A DNA stretch of 39,812 bases from CAXBCP01 sp963974055. GTDB lineage: Bacteria; Pseudomonadota; Alphaproteobacteria; MPNO01; UBA830. Made by a program: the position numbers and the translations under genes. Under the pieces are notes generated by a model that was given only the letters and a program-made list of their open reading frames with translations, did no database searches and had not been told where the DNA came from. The DNA is taken from contig CAXBCP010000039.1 in assembly GCA_963974055.1 (NCBI GenBank), forward strand, positions 1 through 39,812. The letters run 5' to 3'. Positions 31,136 through 39,582 of this stretch are shown one piece after another (position 1 is the stretch's first letter; every line of letters begins with the position of its first letter).

Positions 31136-31210
31136 TGGTGCCGCCAGAGAGAATCGAACTCTCGACCTCACCATTACCAATGGTGCGCTCTACCACTGAG
31201 CTACGGCGGC
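31136..31210 (-). tRNA. tRNA-Thr (anticodon GGT)
   Basis: A full cloverleaf on the - strand: 7-bp acceptor stem (GCCGCCG with TGGCGGC, one G-U pair), D arm GCTC...GAGC, anticodon stem-loop with TTGGTAA (anticodon GGT), TTCGATT T-loop and encoded CCA. Its 3' end faces the prophage, the usual orientation for tRNA-targeted integration, where the 3' part of the gene is kept intact. Confidence 0.95.
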
Positions 31211-31226
31211 CCGTTAAGGCGCGGCG

Positions 31227-31255
31227 CACAATGCCACCGGCGACGAAAATGTCAA
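31227..31255 (-). promoter_or_regulatory. Probable promoter of tRNA-Thr
   Basis: On the - strand TTGACA (31250-31255) is followed after 17 bp by ATTGTG (31227-31232). The -35 box is consensus, the -10 box is weak. It is 16 bases upstream of the mature tRNA. Confidence 0.5.
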
Positions 31256-31290
31256 CTGCGCCGATGACCGTTTCGCGATATAAAGGCGAT

Positions 31291-31518
31291 ATGACCAATC
31301 CTCCCGAAAACCCGCCCCGAAAATCGCCCCGGAACCAGCCCCGGAACCAGTCCGGAAAACCGTCGAGAGAGCCGTCTGCGAGCGAGACCGAGCGTCTTGC
31401 CCGTCAGGCCGAGGCGCTTCGCGAAAACCTGCGCCGGCGCAAACAGCAGACCCGCGCGCGCCGCGACGATGCCCCCGGAACGACGCCGCCGCCCGGGGAC
31501 GGGCCGGAAGACGCCTGA
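31291..31518 (+). CDS. Short basic disordered host protein
   Basis: A 75-residue protein rich in Pro, Arg, Ser and Gln (NPPENPPRKSPRNQPRNQSGK), then a helix SASETERLARQAEALRENLRRRKQQTRAR and a Pro/Gly-rich acidic end. AAGG precedes the ATG. Short Arg-rich proteins of this kind occur in alphaproteobacteria; function unknown. It lies between tRNA-Thr and murA. The longer upstream reading crosses the tRNA and is not credible. Confidence 0.6.
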   Translation: MTNPPENPPRKSPRNQPRNQSGKPSREPSASETERLARQAEALRENLRRRKQQTRARRDDAPGTTPPPGDGPEDA

Positions 31519-31618
31519 CCGCCCGCGGGTGTGTGGCCTTCTCCGGCCAATGTCCGGCAATGTCCGGCGGGAAACCGGCAGCGGCGGGCGCAACAGCACT
31601 GGTAAACGGCGGTCTGCG

Positions 31619-31649
31619 GCGATATATATCTTCCGGTCAGATATATCGC
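31619..31649. promoter_or_regulatory. Inverted repeat upstream of murA
   Basis: GCGATATAT (31619-31627) and ATATATCGC (31641-31649) form a perfect 9-bp inverted repeat with 13-bp spacing in the 218-bp gap before murA. A 10-bp tandem (CAATGTCCGG at 31548 and 31558) lies further upstream. Both could be control sites; neither is assigned. Confidence 0.35.
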
Positions 31650-31736
31650 GGATAACCGCTTCATAATTAAGGACATTCGCGCCCTGCCGCCGGTCGGCAC
31701 CGGGAACCGGCAAGGGGCGCGTCGGCATTTTACGGC

Positions 31737-33014
31737 ATGGACCAGATTGTCATTCAGGGAGGACACCGGCTTGCCGGGGAAATCCACATCAGCGGCGCCA
31801 AGAACGCGGCCCTGCCGCTGATGGCGGCCAGCCTGCTCAGCGGCGAGGCGCTGATCCTCACCAACCTGCCGCGGCTTGCCGATATTTCGACCATGTCGAA
31901 ACTGCTGGAACAGCACGGGGTCGCGATCGAAGAGGGCGCGTCCGGCGACTTCGGAACGACCATGACCTTCAATGCCGCCGAGATCGCCAGCACGGTCGCG
32001 CCCTACGACCTGGTGCGCCGGATGCGGGCGTCGGTGCTGGTGCTGGGGCCGCTGGTCGCGCGGTTCGGCGAAGCGAAGGTGTCCCTGCCGGGCGGCTGCG
32101 CGATCGGCACGCGGCCGGTGGATTTGCATATCCAGGGGCTGGAACAGCTCGGCGCCGAGATCGAACTGGACGGCGGCTACATGACCGCCCGCGCGCCGAA
32201 GGGCCTGATCGGCGACAGGTTCATTTTTCCCTTCGTGTCGGTCGGCGCCACCGAAAACCTGATGATGGCGGCCTGCCTGGCGAAGGGCGAGACCGTGCTG
32301 GCGAATGCCGCGCGCGAGCCCGAGGTCAGCGATCTGGCGCGCTGCCTGGTGGCGATGGGCGCGACGATCGACGGGATCGGCTCGGACACGCTGACCATAC
32401 AGGGCGTCGATGCGCTGCACGCGGCCGAACACGCCGTGGTCTGCGACCGGATCGAGGCCGGCACCTATGCGATGGCGGCGGCGATCACCGGCGGCGATCT
32501 GGAGCTCAAAGGGGTCGGCCCGGGCCTGCTGGATTCCGCCTTCAAGATGCTGCGCGAAGCCGGGCTCGAGATCGAGGAAACGCCCGGCGGCACCCGGGTC
32601 CGCCTCGGCAGCGGCGGGCTGCACGGTATCGACGTGATGACCGAGCCGTTTCCCGGTTTCCCGACCGACCTGCAGGCCCAGATGATGGCGCTGATGTCGG
32701 TCGCGGACGGCGCGGCGATGATTACCGAGACGATTTTCGAAAACCGGTTCATGCATGTGCCCGAACTGGCCCGGATGGGCGCCAACGTGAACGTGCACGG
32801 CTCGTCCGCCATGGTCCGGGGGGTCGATCACCTGACCGGCGCCGAGGTCATGGCGACCGACCTGCGGGCGTCGTCGTCGCTTGTGCTCGCGGCCCTCGCG
32901 GCGCAGGGCGAAACCGTCATCCGCCGGGTCTATCATCTGGATCGCGGCTACGAGCGGCTTGAGCAGAAGCTTGCCGCCTGCGGCGCGGCGATCGAACGGG
33001 TACAGGAAACATAG
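31737..33014 (+). CDS. murA: UDP-N-acetylglucosamine 1-carboxyvinyltransferase
   Basis: A 425-residue enzyme that transfers enolpyruvate from PEP to UDP-GlcNAc, the first committed step of peptidoglycan synthesis in the cytoplasm. It opens MDQIVIQGGHRLAGEIHISGAKNAALPLMAA, with the Lys-Asn of the active site. LPGGCAIGTRPVDLH carries the catalytic Cys (residue 121), the target of fosfomycin; many naturally resistant enzymes have Asp here. RASSSLVLAALAA and RVYHLDRGYERLEQKL close the protein as usual. It leads the host gene block, followed 14 bases later by the DUF2948 gene. Confidence 0.97.
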   Translation: MDQIVIQGGHRLAGEIHISGAKNAALPLMAASLLSGEALILTNLPRLADISTMSKLLEQHGVAIEEGASGDFGTTMTFNAAEIASTVAPYDLVRRMRASVLVLGPLVARFGEAKVSLPGGCAIGTRPVDLHIQGLEQLGAEIELDGGYMTARAPKGLIGDRFIFPFVSVGATENLMMAACLAKGETVLANAAREPEVSDLARCLVAMGATIDGIGSDTLTIQGVDALHAAEHAVVCDRIEAGTYAMAAAITGGDLELKGVGPGLLDSAFKMLREAGLEIEETPGGTRVRLGSGGLHGIDVMTEPFPGFPTDLQAQMMALMSVADGAAMITETIFENRFMHVPELARMGANVNVHGSSAMVRGVDHLTGAEVMATDLRASSSLVLAALAAQGETVIRRVYHLDRGYERLEQKLAACGAAIERVQET

Positions 33015-33028
33015 GGGGCGCATGCGTC

Positions 33029-33502
33029 ATGTCCGATAGTTCGTCCGGCGCCGTATCCGGCGGCGACCTGAAACTGGCGGCGACCGATCCCGAGGATATC
33101 GCGGTCTTGTCGGCGCTGTTGCAGGATGCCGTGATTCCGATCTCCGAAATGGTCTACCTCGCCGCCGAGAGCCGCTTCGCGCTGGTCGCCAACCGGTTCC
33201 GCTGGGAAGACGCGCCGGCGGAGAAGGTGGCGGGGCGGATCTACGAGCGGGTGCGCTGCGGCGTGACCTTCGACCGGGTGACGGGCGTCCGCCGCCGCAA
33301 TTTCGACCACGCGCAGCGCGGCCAGGTGTTCGATTTGCTGGCCCTCGAGGCCACGAACGCGTATGTAGACCTCGTTTTTGCAGGCGGGGCGACGGTCCGG
33401 CTCGAGGTCGAGCGGATATTGTGCCATGCCGAGGATTTCGGAGAGCCGTGGCCGACCCGGTGGCGGCCGGAGCACGACCTGGGCGACGGGGAGGAGACCT
33501 GA
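33029..33502 (+). CDS. DUF2948 family protein
   Basis: A 157-residue protein: LKLAATDPEDIAVLSALLQDAVIPISEMVYLAAESRFALVANRFRWED, then YERVRCGVTFDRVTGVRRRNFD and LEVERILCHAEDFGEPWPTRWRP. This is the full pattern of the alphaproteobacterial DUF2948 family, function unknown. It is usually found next to murA and hisD, as here, and is probably cotranscribed with murA. Confidence 0.9.
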   Translation: MSDSSSGAVSGGDLKLAATDPEDIAVLSALLQDAVIPISEMVYLAAESRFALVANRFRWEDAPAEKVAGRIYERVRCGVTFDRVTGVRRRNFDHAQRGQVFDLLALEATNAYVDLVFAGGATVRLEVERILCHAEDFGEPWPTRWRPEHDLGDGEET

Positions 33503-33514
33503 GCCCGCCGGCGG

Positions 33515-33548
33515 GTTGGCTGCCACCGTATGTTGGCTGCCACCGTAT
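33515..33548. repeat. 17-bp tandem duplication upstream of hisG
   Basis: GTTGGCTGCCACCGTAT occurs twice without a gap (33515-33531 and 33532-33548), about 80 bases before the hisG start. It may be a recent slippage duplication within the promoter region; the second copy continues into TATAAAG. Confidence 0.75.
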
Positions 33549-33625
33549 AAAGACCTAGTTAGACCCGGGATATGGGTTAGACCGAAGTATGGCGTCGTCA
33601 GACGGTGCCGTTACAGGAGAATTCG

Positions 33626-34291
33626 ATGACGACCGCGAACGATGCCCTGCGCCTTGCCGTGCCGAAGGGCCGCATTCTGGAAGAACTGCTGCCGGTGCTG
33701 GCGCGTGTCGGTATCGAGCCCGAGGCGTCGTTTTCCGACAAGCACGAACGCAAGCTCGAATTCGAAACGAATATTCCCAACCTGTCGATCCTGCGGGTGC
33801 GGTCCTTCGATATCGCGACCTTCGTGGCGTTCGGCGCCGCCCAGATGGGGGTGGCGGGGCGCGACGTGCTGATGGAATTCGACTATCCGGAGGTCTATGC
33901 GCCGCTCGATCTCGGGATCGGCTATTGCCGCATGGTCGTGGCCGAGAAGGAAGACCTGCGCGAAAAGGACAATCCGAAGCGCTGGAGCCACGTGCGCGTC
34001 GCGACCAAGTATCCCGACATTACCCGCCGTCATTTTGCCGGCCGGGGCGTGCAGGCGGAATGCGTGAAGCTGAACGGGGCGATGGAGATCGCGCCGGCGC
34101 TCGGCCTGTGCCGGCGCATTGTCGACCTGGTCTCCACCGGATCGACCCTGAAGGCCAACGGGCTGGTGGAAATCGAGGAAATCGCCGAGGTGACGTCGCG
34201 GCTGGTGGTGAACCGCTCGGCGCTGAAAACCCGCTCCGCCGAAATCCACGCCTGGATCGACCGCTTCCGGGAGGTTGTCGATGCCGCTTAG
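33626..34291 (+). CDS. hisG: ATP phosphoribosyltransferase, short form
   Basis: A 221-residue enzyme that joins ATP and PRPP in the first step of histidine synthesis. It has LRLAVPKGRILEELLPVL, RSFDIATFVAFGAAQMGVAGRDVLME, RVATKYPDITRRHF, LNGAMEIAPALGLCRRIVDLVSTGSTLKANGL and the C-terminal INRSALKTR-like VNRSALKTR. The length shows the short form (HisG-S), which lacks the regulatory domain and normally needs HisZ; no hisZ is in the window. AGGAGA lies eight bases before the ATG at 33626. It overlaps hisD by 11 bases. Confidence 0.96.
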   Translation: MTTANDALRLAVPKGRILEELLPVLARVGIEPEASFSDKHERKLEFETNIPNLSILRVRSFDIATFVAFGAAQMGVAGRDVLMEFDYPEVYAPLDLGIGYCRMVVAEKEDLREKDNPKRWSHVRVATKYPDITRRHFAGRGVQAECVKLNGAMEIAPALGLCRRIVDLVSTGSTLKANGLVEIEEIAEVTSRLVVNRSALKTRSAEIHAWIDRFREVVDAA

Positions 34292-35573
34292 GCTGACCGC
34301 CGCCGATGCCGGGTTCGGCGAAGCGTTTGCCGCCTATATGGCGAAGGAGCGCGAGGCGGCCGCGGATGTCACCGCTGTCGTCGCGGCGATCATCGCCGAC
34401 GTGCGCGGGCGCGGCGATGCGGCCGTGGTGGAATACACGCAGAAATTCGACCGGCTGGACGTTTCCGGCGGTCTCCGGATCGATCCCGACCTGATCGCCG
34501 CGGCGCGCGACGCCTGTGCTGCGGAAGACATCCGGGCCCTCGAATTCGCCGCCGCGCGCATCCGGGCGTTTCACGAACGCCAGCTTCCCGAAGGTTTCTC
34601 GTTTACCGACGACGAAGGCGTGCGCCTCGGCGCGCGCTGGACGGCGGTATCGGCGGCCGGCATTTACGTGCCCGGCGGCACGGCGGCCTATCCGAGTTCG
34701 GTCCTGATGAACGCGATCCCGGCGACGGTCGCCGGGGTCGGGCGGATCGTGATGGCGGTGCCGACCCCCGACGGCGTCGTGAACCCGCTGGTGCTGGCGG
34801 CGGCCGATCTTGCCGGCGTCGGCGAAATATACCGCATCGGCGGGGCGCAGGCCGTGGCCGCACTCGCCTACGGGACCGATACCATCCGGCCGGTCGACAA
34901 GATCACCGGCCCCGGCAACGCCTACGTGGCGGAGGCGAAGCGCCAGGTCTTCGGCGCGGTCGGGATCGACATGATCGCCGGGCCGTCGGAAATCCTGGTG
35001 GTCGCCGATGCCGACAACGATCCCGACTGGATCGCCGCCGACCTGCTGTCTCAGGCCGAGCACGACGTGTCGTCGCAATCCGTCCTGATCACCGATAGCG
35101 GGGCGCTTGCGGACGCCGTCGCCGATGCCGCGGAACGCATTCTGGGCGGCCTGAAACGCGGCGATATCGCGCGCCAGAGCTGGGAAAACCACGGCGCGAT
35201 CGTCCTGGTGCGGGACCTTGCGGACGCGGTGCCGCTGATCGACCGGATCGCGCCGGAGCATCTCGAACTGGCGGTCGCCGCGCCGGAAGACCTGGCCGAC
35301 CGGGTCACTCATGCGGGGGCGATCTTCCTCGGCCGGCACACGCCGGAAGCGATCGGCGATTACGTCGCCGGGCCGAACCACGTGCTGCCGACGGCGCAGA
35401 GCGCCCGGTTCTCGTCCGGGCTCGGGGTGACGGACTTCATGAAGCGGACGACCCTTGTGTCCTGCGATGCGGCGTCGATGGCGAAGATCGGCCCGGCCGC
35501 CGTGACCCTCGCCCGGGCCGAAGGGCTCGACGCGCATGCGTTGTCGCTGTCGGTCCGGCTGGGCGACGGCTGA
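34281..35573 (+). CDS. hisD: Histidinol dehydrogenase
   Basis: A 430-residue enzyme for the last two steps of histidine synthesis (histidinol to histidine with NAD). It holds GIYVPGGTAAYPSSVLMNAIPA, RIGGAQAVAALAYGT, KITGPGNAYVAEAK, the signature IDMIAGPSEILVVAD, QAEHDVSSQ, the metal- and base-related IAPEHLELAV and GPNHVLPTAQSARFSSGLGV. GGGAGG is seven bases before the ATG at 34281, which favours it over the TTG at 34275. It is translationally coupled to hisG. Confidence 0.97.
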   Translation: MPLRLTAADAGFGEAFAAYMAKEREAAADVTAVVAAIIADVRGRGDAAVVEYTQKFDRLDVSGGLRIDPDLIAAARDACAAEDIRALEFAAARIRAFHERQLPEGFSFTDDEGVRLGARWTAVSAAGIYVPGGTAAYPSSVLMNAIPATVAGVGRIVMAVPTPDGVVNPLVLAAADLAGVGEIYRIGGAQAVAALAYGTDTIRPVDKITGPGNAYVAEAKRQVFGAVGIDMIAGPSEILVVADADNDPDWIAADLLSQAEHDVSSQSVLITDSGALADAVADAAERILGGLKRGDIARQSWENHGAIVLVRDLADAVPLIDRIAPEHLELAVAAPEDLADRVTHAGAIFLGRHTPEAIGDYVAGPNHVLPTAQSARFSSGLGVTDFMKRTTLVSCDAASMAKIGPAAVTLARAEGLDAHALSLSVRLGDG

Positions 35574-35594
35574 GCGCCGGGGCGGGCGGGGATC

Positions 35595-36074
35595 ATGCCG
35601 GACGATGAACGGAACCGTCTTTTCGATGTCAGGCTCGACGACCGCAATTTCGTTGCCCGCAATCCGGAAGTAGAGCACGAGCGCCGCGTCGCGATTTACG
35701 ACCTGCTCGAAGACAACAGCTTTGCGATGGTCGGCGTCGACCAGGGCCCCTATGCGCTGCGCCTGCTGCGCCAGGAAAACCGCCTGATATTCGAGATCGC
35801 CGGCGATAACGGCATGCATGTCGCCGATATTCCGCTGGCCCTGTCGACGTTCCGCAAAATCATCCGCGATTACTTCACCGTGTGCGAGAGCTATTACGAC
35901 GCGATCAAGTCATCCAGCCCGTCCAAGATCGAGGCCATCGACATGGGCCGCCGCGGCCTGCACGACGAGGGCGCGGATCTGCTGAAGACCAAGCTTGCCG
36001 AATTCGTCGACGTCGACGACAGCACGGCGCGGCGCCTGTTCACGCTCATCTGCGTCCTGCACGTCCGGAGCTGA
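35595..36074 (+). CDS. UPF0262 family protein
   Basis: A 159-residue protein: LFDVRLDDRNFVARNPEVEHERRVAIYDLLEDNSFAMVG, PYALRLLRQENRLIFEI, FRKIIRDYFTVCESYYDAIKSSSPSKIEAIDMGRRGLHDEGADLL, ARRLFTLICVLHVR. This is the UPF0262 family, typical of alphaproteobacteria and usually placed between hisD and a phosphatase gene, as here. Function is unknown. It lies 21 bases after hisD, so it is probably part of the his operon. Confidence 0.95.
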   Translation: MPDDERNRLFDVRLDDRNFVARNPEVEHERRVAIYDLLEDNSFAMVGVDQGPYALRLLRQENRLIFEIAGDNGMHVADIPLALSTFRKIIRDYFTVCESYYDAIKSSSPSKIEAIDMGRRGLHDEGADLLKTKLAEFVDVDDSTARRLFTLICVLHVRS

Positions 36075-36079
36075 CCGAC

Positions 36080-36514
36080 ATGACATCCCTGCCGTCCAGT
36101 ATCCTGTTCGTGTGCAGCGAAAACGCATTGCGCTCGCCCATGGCCGAAGCCCTGACCAAGCACCGCTTCGGCACCGGCGTCTACGTCGATTCCGTCGGCG
36201 TCCGCGACGGCGATCTCGATCCGATGGCGATCGCCGTGATGGACGAAATCGGGGTCGACATGTCGCGCCACAAATCGAAAAAGCTGGACGACCTGATGGA
36301 TACGTCCTTCGAGATCATCGTGACCCTGTCGCCCGAAGCGCAGCACAAGGCGATCGAGCTGACGCGGATTACGGCGTCCGAGGTCGAATACTGGCCGACG
36401 CCGGACCCGTCCGTCTGGGAAGGCCACCGCGACGCCCGGGTCGCCGCCTATCGCGACCTGCGCGACTATCTGATAAAGCGCATCGAAGCGCGGTTCGGCG
36501 ACGATTCCGGCTAG
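36080..36514 (+). CDS. Low-molecular-weight protein tyrosine phosphatase family
   Basis: A 144-residue protein with the P-loop VCSENALRSP, C12-(X)5-R18, the phosphate-binding signature of low-molecular-weight phosphatases and arsenate reductases, at the usual N-terminal place. A DPSVWEGH segment near residue 113 supplies the likely acid Asp. Substrate is unknown; the ArsC-like reductase role is possible but extra Cys residues needed for it are not obvious. It begins five bases after the UPF0262 stop. A GC-rich palindrome (CCGCCCCGGGGCGG) follows the gene. Confidence 0.9.
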   Translation: MTSLPSSILFVCSENALRSPMAEALTKHRFGTGVYVDSVGVRDGDLDPMAIAVMDEIGVDMSRHKSKKLDDLMDTSFEIIVTLSPEAQHKAIELTRITASEVEYWPTPDPSVWEGHRDARVAAYRDLRDYLIKRIEARFGDDSG

Positions 36515-36711
36515 CCGCCCCGGGGCGGAAACCGGCGGGTTTTATTTCTTCCGGAAAAAGGGCCATATTGGCGGCACCCGGCGCTTTTTCCGAAAATCGG
36601 CTGTATAACGGGGCGCCGTACCGGGTTCAGGCGGCCCGGCCGTAAAACCCTTGACCTGACGCTCGCAAAACCGCACTTTCCCGCCAAATGTGAAACGTGC
36701 CTGGAGACGAA

Positions 36712-36930
36712 ATGGCTAAAGAAGAACTGATGGAGTTTTCGGGAACGGTTCTCGAACTGCTCCCCAACGCGATGTTTCGGGTAAAGCTCGACAACGAACA
36801 CGAAGTTCTTGCCCACACATCGGGCAAGATGCGCAAGAACCGTATCCGCGTGCTCGCAGGCGACCGCGTCAATGTTGAAATGACGCCGTACGACCTGACC
36901 AAGGGCCGCATTACCTTCCGCTTCAAGTAA
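36712..36930 (+). CDS. infA: Translation initiation factor IF-1
   Basis: A 72-residue OB-fold protein with the full IF-1 pattern: MAKEELMEFSGTVLELLPNAMFRVKLDNEHEVLAHTSGKMRKNRIRVLAGDRVNVEMTPYDLTKGRITFRFK (in pieces of the family consensus). It binds the ribosomal A site during initiation. GGAGA is just upstream of the ATG at 36712; a GTG at 36697 in frame is not needed. The gap 36515-36711 before it holds no gene and probably its promoter. Confidence 0.98.
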   Translation: MAKEELMEFSGTVLELLPNAMFRVKLDNEHEVLAHTSGKMRKNRIRVLAGDRVNVEMTPYDLTKGRITFRFK

Positions 36931-36935
36931 GACCC

Positions 36936-37583
36936 GTGGTCCGGACGGCCGGGCCGCAACGGCTGGTACTCGCATCCGCCTCGCCGCGGCGTGTGGAGCT
37001 TCTGGCCCAGGTCGGGATTCGTCCCGACGAAATCGTTCCCGCCGATATCGACGAAACGCCCCGCTCCCGGGAAATGCCGGGCCCGCTGGCCAGGCGCCTT
37101 GCCCTGGCGAAAGGGCAGGCCGTCGCCGAAGACGAACCCGGTTGCTGGGTCCTGTCGGCGGACACGGTCGTCGCCGTCGGCCGCCGCATTCTCGGCAAAC
37201 CGGATACGGAAAAAGAAGCCGGCAGGTTCCTGCGCCTGCTGTCGGGCCGGCGTCACCGCGTGCATGGCGGCGTGACCGTCATCGCGCCGGACGGGCGGGT
37301 GTCGAGCCGTCTGGTCGTGACCTCGGTGTCGTTCAAGCGGCTCGCGAAGGCCGAGATCGATGCCTATCTCGCGGGCGGCGAATGGCAGGGCAAGGCAGGC
37401 GGCTACGCGATACAGGGTCATGCGGGCGCGTTTGTGCGCAGCCTTACCGGGTCCTATTTCAATGTCGTCGGACTGCCGCTTTACGAGACATGTTCGCTTT
37501 TGCAGGGATCCGGCTTCGTGCTCTCCCCGCACCCGTCGTCGCGAAAATCCCAGCCCGAAAATCCTACCAAGAGCCCGGCATGA
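36936..37583 (+). CDS. maf: Maf-type nucleoside triphosphate pyrophosphatase
   Basis: A 215-residue enzyme, GTG start. It has LVLASASPRRVELLAQVG (SASPRR 14-19, substrate loop), ADTVVAVGRRILGKP (catalytic-type Asp), EAGRFLRLLSGRRHRVHGGV, and GKAGGYAIQGHAGAFVRSLTGSYFNVVGLPL. Maf proteins hydrolyse non-standard or excess dTTP/UTP and are linked to septum control. The C-terminal tail past residue 195 is low complexity. It begins five bases after infA and overlaps rng by four bases. Confidence 0.95.
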   Translation: MVRTAGPQRLVLASASPRRVELLAQVGIRPDEIVPADIDETPRSREMPGPLARRLALAKGQAVAEDEPGCWVLSADTVVAVGRRILGKPDTEKEAGRFLRLLSGRRHRVHGGVTVIAPDGRVSSRLVVTSVSFKRLAKAEIDAYLAGGEWQGKAGGYAIQGHAGAFVRSLTGSYFNVVGLPLYETCSLLQGSGFVLSPHPSSRKSQPENPTKSPA

Positions 37584-39010
37584 AACAGGAACTTTTTATC
37601 AACGTGATGGCGGCCGAGGTGCGCGCCGCCCTGATGGACCAGTCGATCCTGATCGACCTGATCGTCGAGCGCGCCGAGCGCGCCAGCATCGTCGGCAATA
37701 TCTATCTCGGACGCGTCGAGCGGGTCATGAAGGGGATGGAGGCGGCGTTTGTCGATATCGGCACCGGGAAGTCCGGCTTCCTGGGTCTTGACGACAACCG
37801 CCGGGGCAACGGCGAGACGTCGGCGCCGGTGCACGAGGGCGAAGCGATCGTCGTCCAGGTCACGAAGGACGCGATCAACGGCAAGGGCGCGCAGTTGTCG
37901 CGCCGCCTCACGCTGCCCGGACGTTCGCTGGTGTATGCGCCGCAGCAGGACCGGGTGATGGTGTCCCGCCAGATCGGGGACGAGGCCGAACGCGACCGCC
38001 TGACCGGCATCATGGGGAACATCGCGACGGCCGGCGAAGGGTTCATCCTGCGGACGGCTTCGGTCGGCGCGACGGCGGCGGAACTCGCCACCGACTGCGA
38101 AATGCTGCGCGAGACATGGCAGGGCATCGAGGACGCACGGGCCGCGATCAGGGCGCCGAGCTGCCTGCATGCGGATATCGATCCCGTGCTGCGGGTTCTG
38201 CGCGACCACGCGCTGGACGGGATCGACACGATCCATGTCGATGACGGGGCGGCCGCCGATGCGGCGCGCAAATTCTGCGAACGCGCCATGCCGGGCATGG
38301 CCGACCGGGTGAAGCTTCATACCGGGCCGCAGCAGATGTTCGAGCAATACGGCATCGAGGAAGAGATAGAGCGCGCCTGCGTGCGCCGGGTGGGGCTGCC
38401 GTCCGGCGGCGGGCTCGTCGTTGAAACCACCGAGGCGCTGACCTCGATCGACGTGAATTCGGGACGCTTCGACGCCGCGTCGGATCTCGAACAGATGGCG
38501 CTGCGCACCAATTGCGAGGCCGCCGCCGAAGCCGCGCGCCAGATACGCCTGCGCAATATATCGGGCCTGATCGTGGTCGATTTCATCCATATGGAAAACG
38601 ACGACAACTGGGCGGAGATCATCGATATCCTCGATGACGTGACGGGGCGCGACCGCAACCCGACCCGCGTCCTCGGCGTCACCGACGCCGGGCTGGTGGA
38701 AATCACGCGGCGGCGGCGGCGCGAACCGCTGCTGCATACCATGACCGAAATCTGCAAGGCCTGCGGCGGGGCGGGGCGGGTGAAGTCTCTCGACGCCGTT
38801 TCGATCGAAATCCTGCGCCTGCTGAAGCGCGAAGCGCGGGTCGTGCCGCCCGGCGAAATGGTGCTTTACGCGGCGAACGACGTCGTCGCGTCGCTGGAAA
38901 ACGATTACGGCGAACTGGTCGACGGGGTTGAAGACGAGACCGGACGCACGATAGTGTTGCGGGCCGACAGGGAATACGGTCGCGAGAATTACGATATCGT
39001 TGTGGAGTGA
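37580..39010 (+). CDS. rng: Ribonuclease G (RNase E/G family)
   Basis: A 476-residue endoribonuclease. The N-terminal part has the S1-type RNA-binding region (NIYLGRVERVMKGMEAAFVDIG, then GFLGL). Catalytic acids lie in TSIDVNSGRF (D291) and LIVVDFIHM (D334), with a zinc-link CKACGGAG (C392, C395) before the final small domain. The size and lack of a long disordered tail fit RNase G rather than RNase E. It matures 5' ends of 16S rRNA and turns over mRNA. ATGA overlap with maf sets the start at 37580. Confidence 0.95.
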   Translation: MKQELFINVMAAEVRAALMDQSILIDLIVERAERASIVGNIYLGRVERVMKGMEAAFVDIGTGKSGFLGLDDNRRGNGETSAPVHEGEAIVVQVTKDAINGKGAQLSRRLTLPGRSLVYAPQQDRVMVSRQIGDEAERDRLTGIMGNIATAGEGFILRTASVGATAAELATDCEMLRETWQGIEDARAAIRAPSCLHADIDPVLRVLRDHALDGIDTIHVDDGAAADAARKFCERAMPGMADRVKLHTGPQQMFEQYGIEEEIERACVRRVGLPSGGGLVVETTEALTSIDVNSGRFDAASDLEQMALRTNCEAAAEAARQIRLRNISGLIVVDFIHMENDDNWAEIIDILDDVTGRDRNPTRVLGVTDAGLVEITRRRRREPLLHTMTEICKACGGAGRVKSLDAVSIEILRLLKREARVVPPGEMVLYAANDVVASLENDYGELVDGVEDETGRTIVLRADREYGRENYDIVVE

Positions 39011-39017
39011 GCCGGGC

Positions 39018-39227
39018 GTGAGCGAAAAACAGACCCCGAAATGTCCGGGCTGCGGGGCCGAACGGGTAAAGAAATACCGCCCGTTCTGTTCCAAGCGCTG
39101 CGCCGATATGGATCTCGGCCGCTGGTTCATCGGCGCCTATGCGGTGCCGAGCGAGGAACTGCCCGACGAATTCGACATCGGCATGGACGACCAGCCGCCG
39201 CCGGGGGAAACCGACGACGGCTATTAG
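39018..39227 (+). CDS. yacG: YacG-type zinc-binding DNA gyrase inhibitor
   Basis: A 69-residue protein with four zinc ligands, C9, C12, C24 and C28 (KCPGCG...PFCSKRCADMDLGRWFIGAY), the complete YacG signature, then an acidic tail. YacG binds and inhibits GyrB in E. coli. GTG 39018 is chosen as start, eight bases after the rng stop; a TTG at 39000 overlaps rng and is less likely. It is usually downstream of maf and rng in alphaproteobacteria. Confidence 0.93.
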   Translation: MSEKQTPKCPGCGAERVKKYRPFCSKRCADMDLGRWFIGAYAVPSEELPDEFDIGMDDQPPPGETDDGY

Positions 39228-39234
39228 CCGCCGC

Positions 39235-39582
39235 TTATCCCTGCACCGCCTGGCACATGATCTCGACATAGGTATCCGGCGTCAGCGCGACGCCGACGCA
39301 GGCGCGGGCAGGGGGATTGTCCGATCCCATCCATTCCATCCAGGCTTCGTTCATTTCGTCCTTCAGGTTCATGTCCGAGACGTAGACGACGGCGCTCATG
39401 ATCTTCGTTTTGTCGGACCCGGCCTGGGCGAGGATCCCGTCGATCTTGGCGAGGACGTCGGCGGTCTGCGCCTTCATGCCGCCGGACTTGTCGTCGGCGA
39501 CGATGCCCGACATGCAGATAAGGCCGTTATGGATTACGGCGCGGCTGTTCCAGTCGCCGGGCTGGATGTGTTCGAGCGTCAT
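39235..39582 (-). CDS. RidA family enamine/imine deaminase-like protein
   Basis: A 115-residue protein: LEHIQPGDWNSRAVIHNGLICMSGIVADDKSGGMKAQTADVLAKIDGILAQAGSDKTKIMSAVVYVSDM, then NPPARACVGVALTPDTYVEIMCQAV. The Arg of PARACVGV is the conserved substrate-binding Arg, and EI near the end is also conserved. RidA proteins remove reactive 2-aminoacrylate; this subgroup may have another substrate. AGGAGA precedes the ATG. It converges on yacG. Confidence 0.93.
   Translation of the reverse strand: MTLEHIQPGDWNSRAVIHNGLICMSGIVADDKSGGMKAQTADVLAKIDGILAQAGSDKTKIMSAVVYVSDMNLKDEMNEAWMEWMGSDNPPARACVGVALTPDTYVEIMCQAVQG

Noticed and set aside
31404..39130. Long - strand frames opposite murA, hisD and rng
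   Set aside because: Antisense shadows of well-identified host genes, with no own family features.
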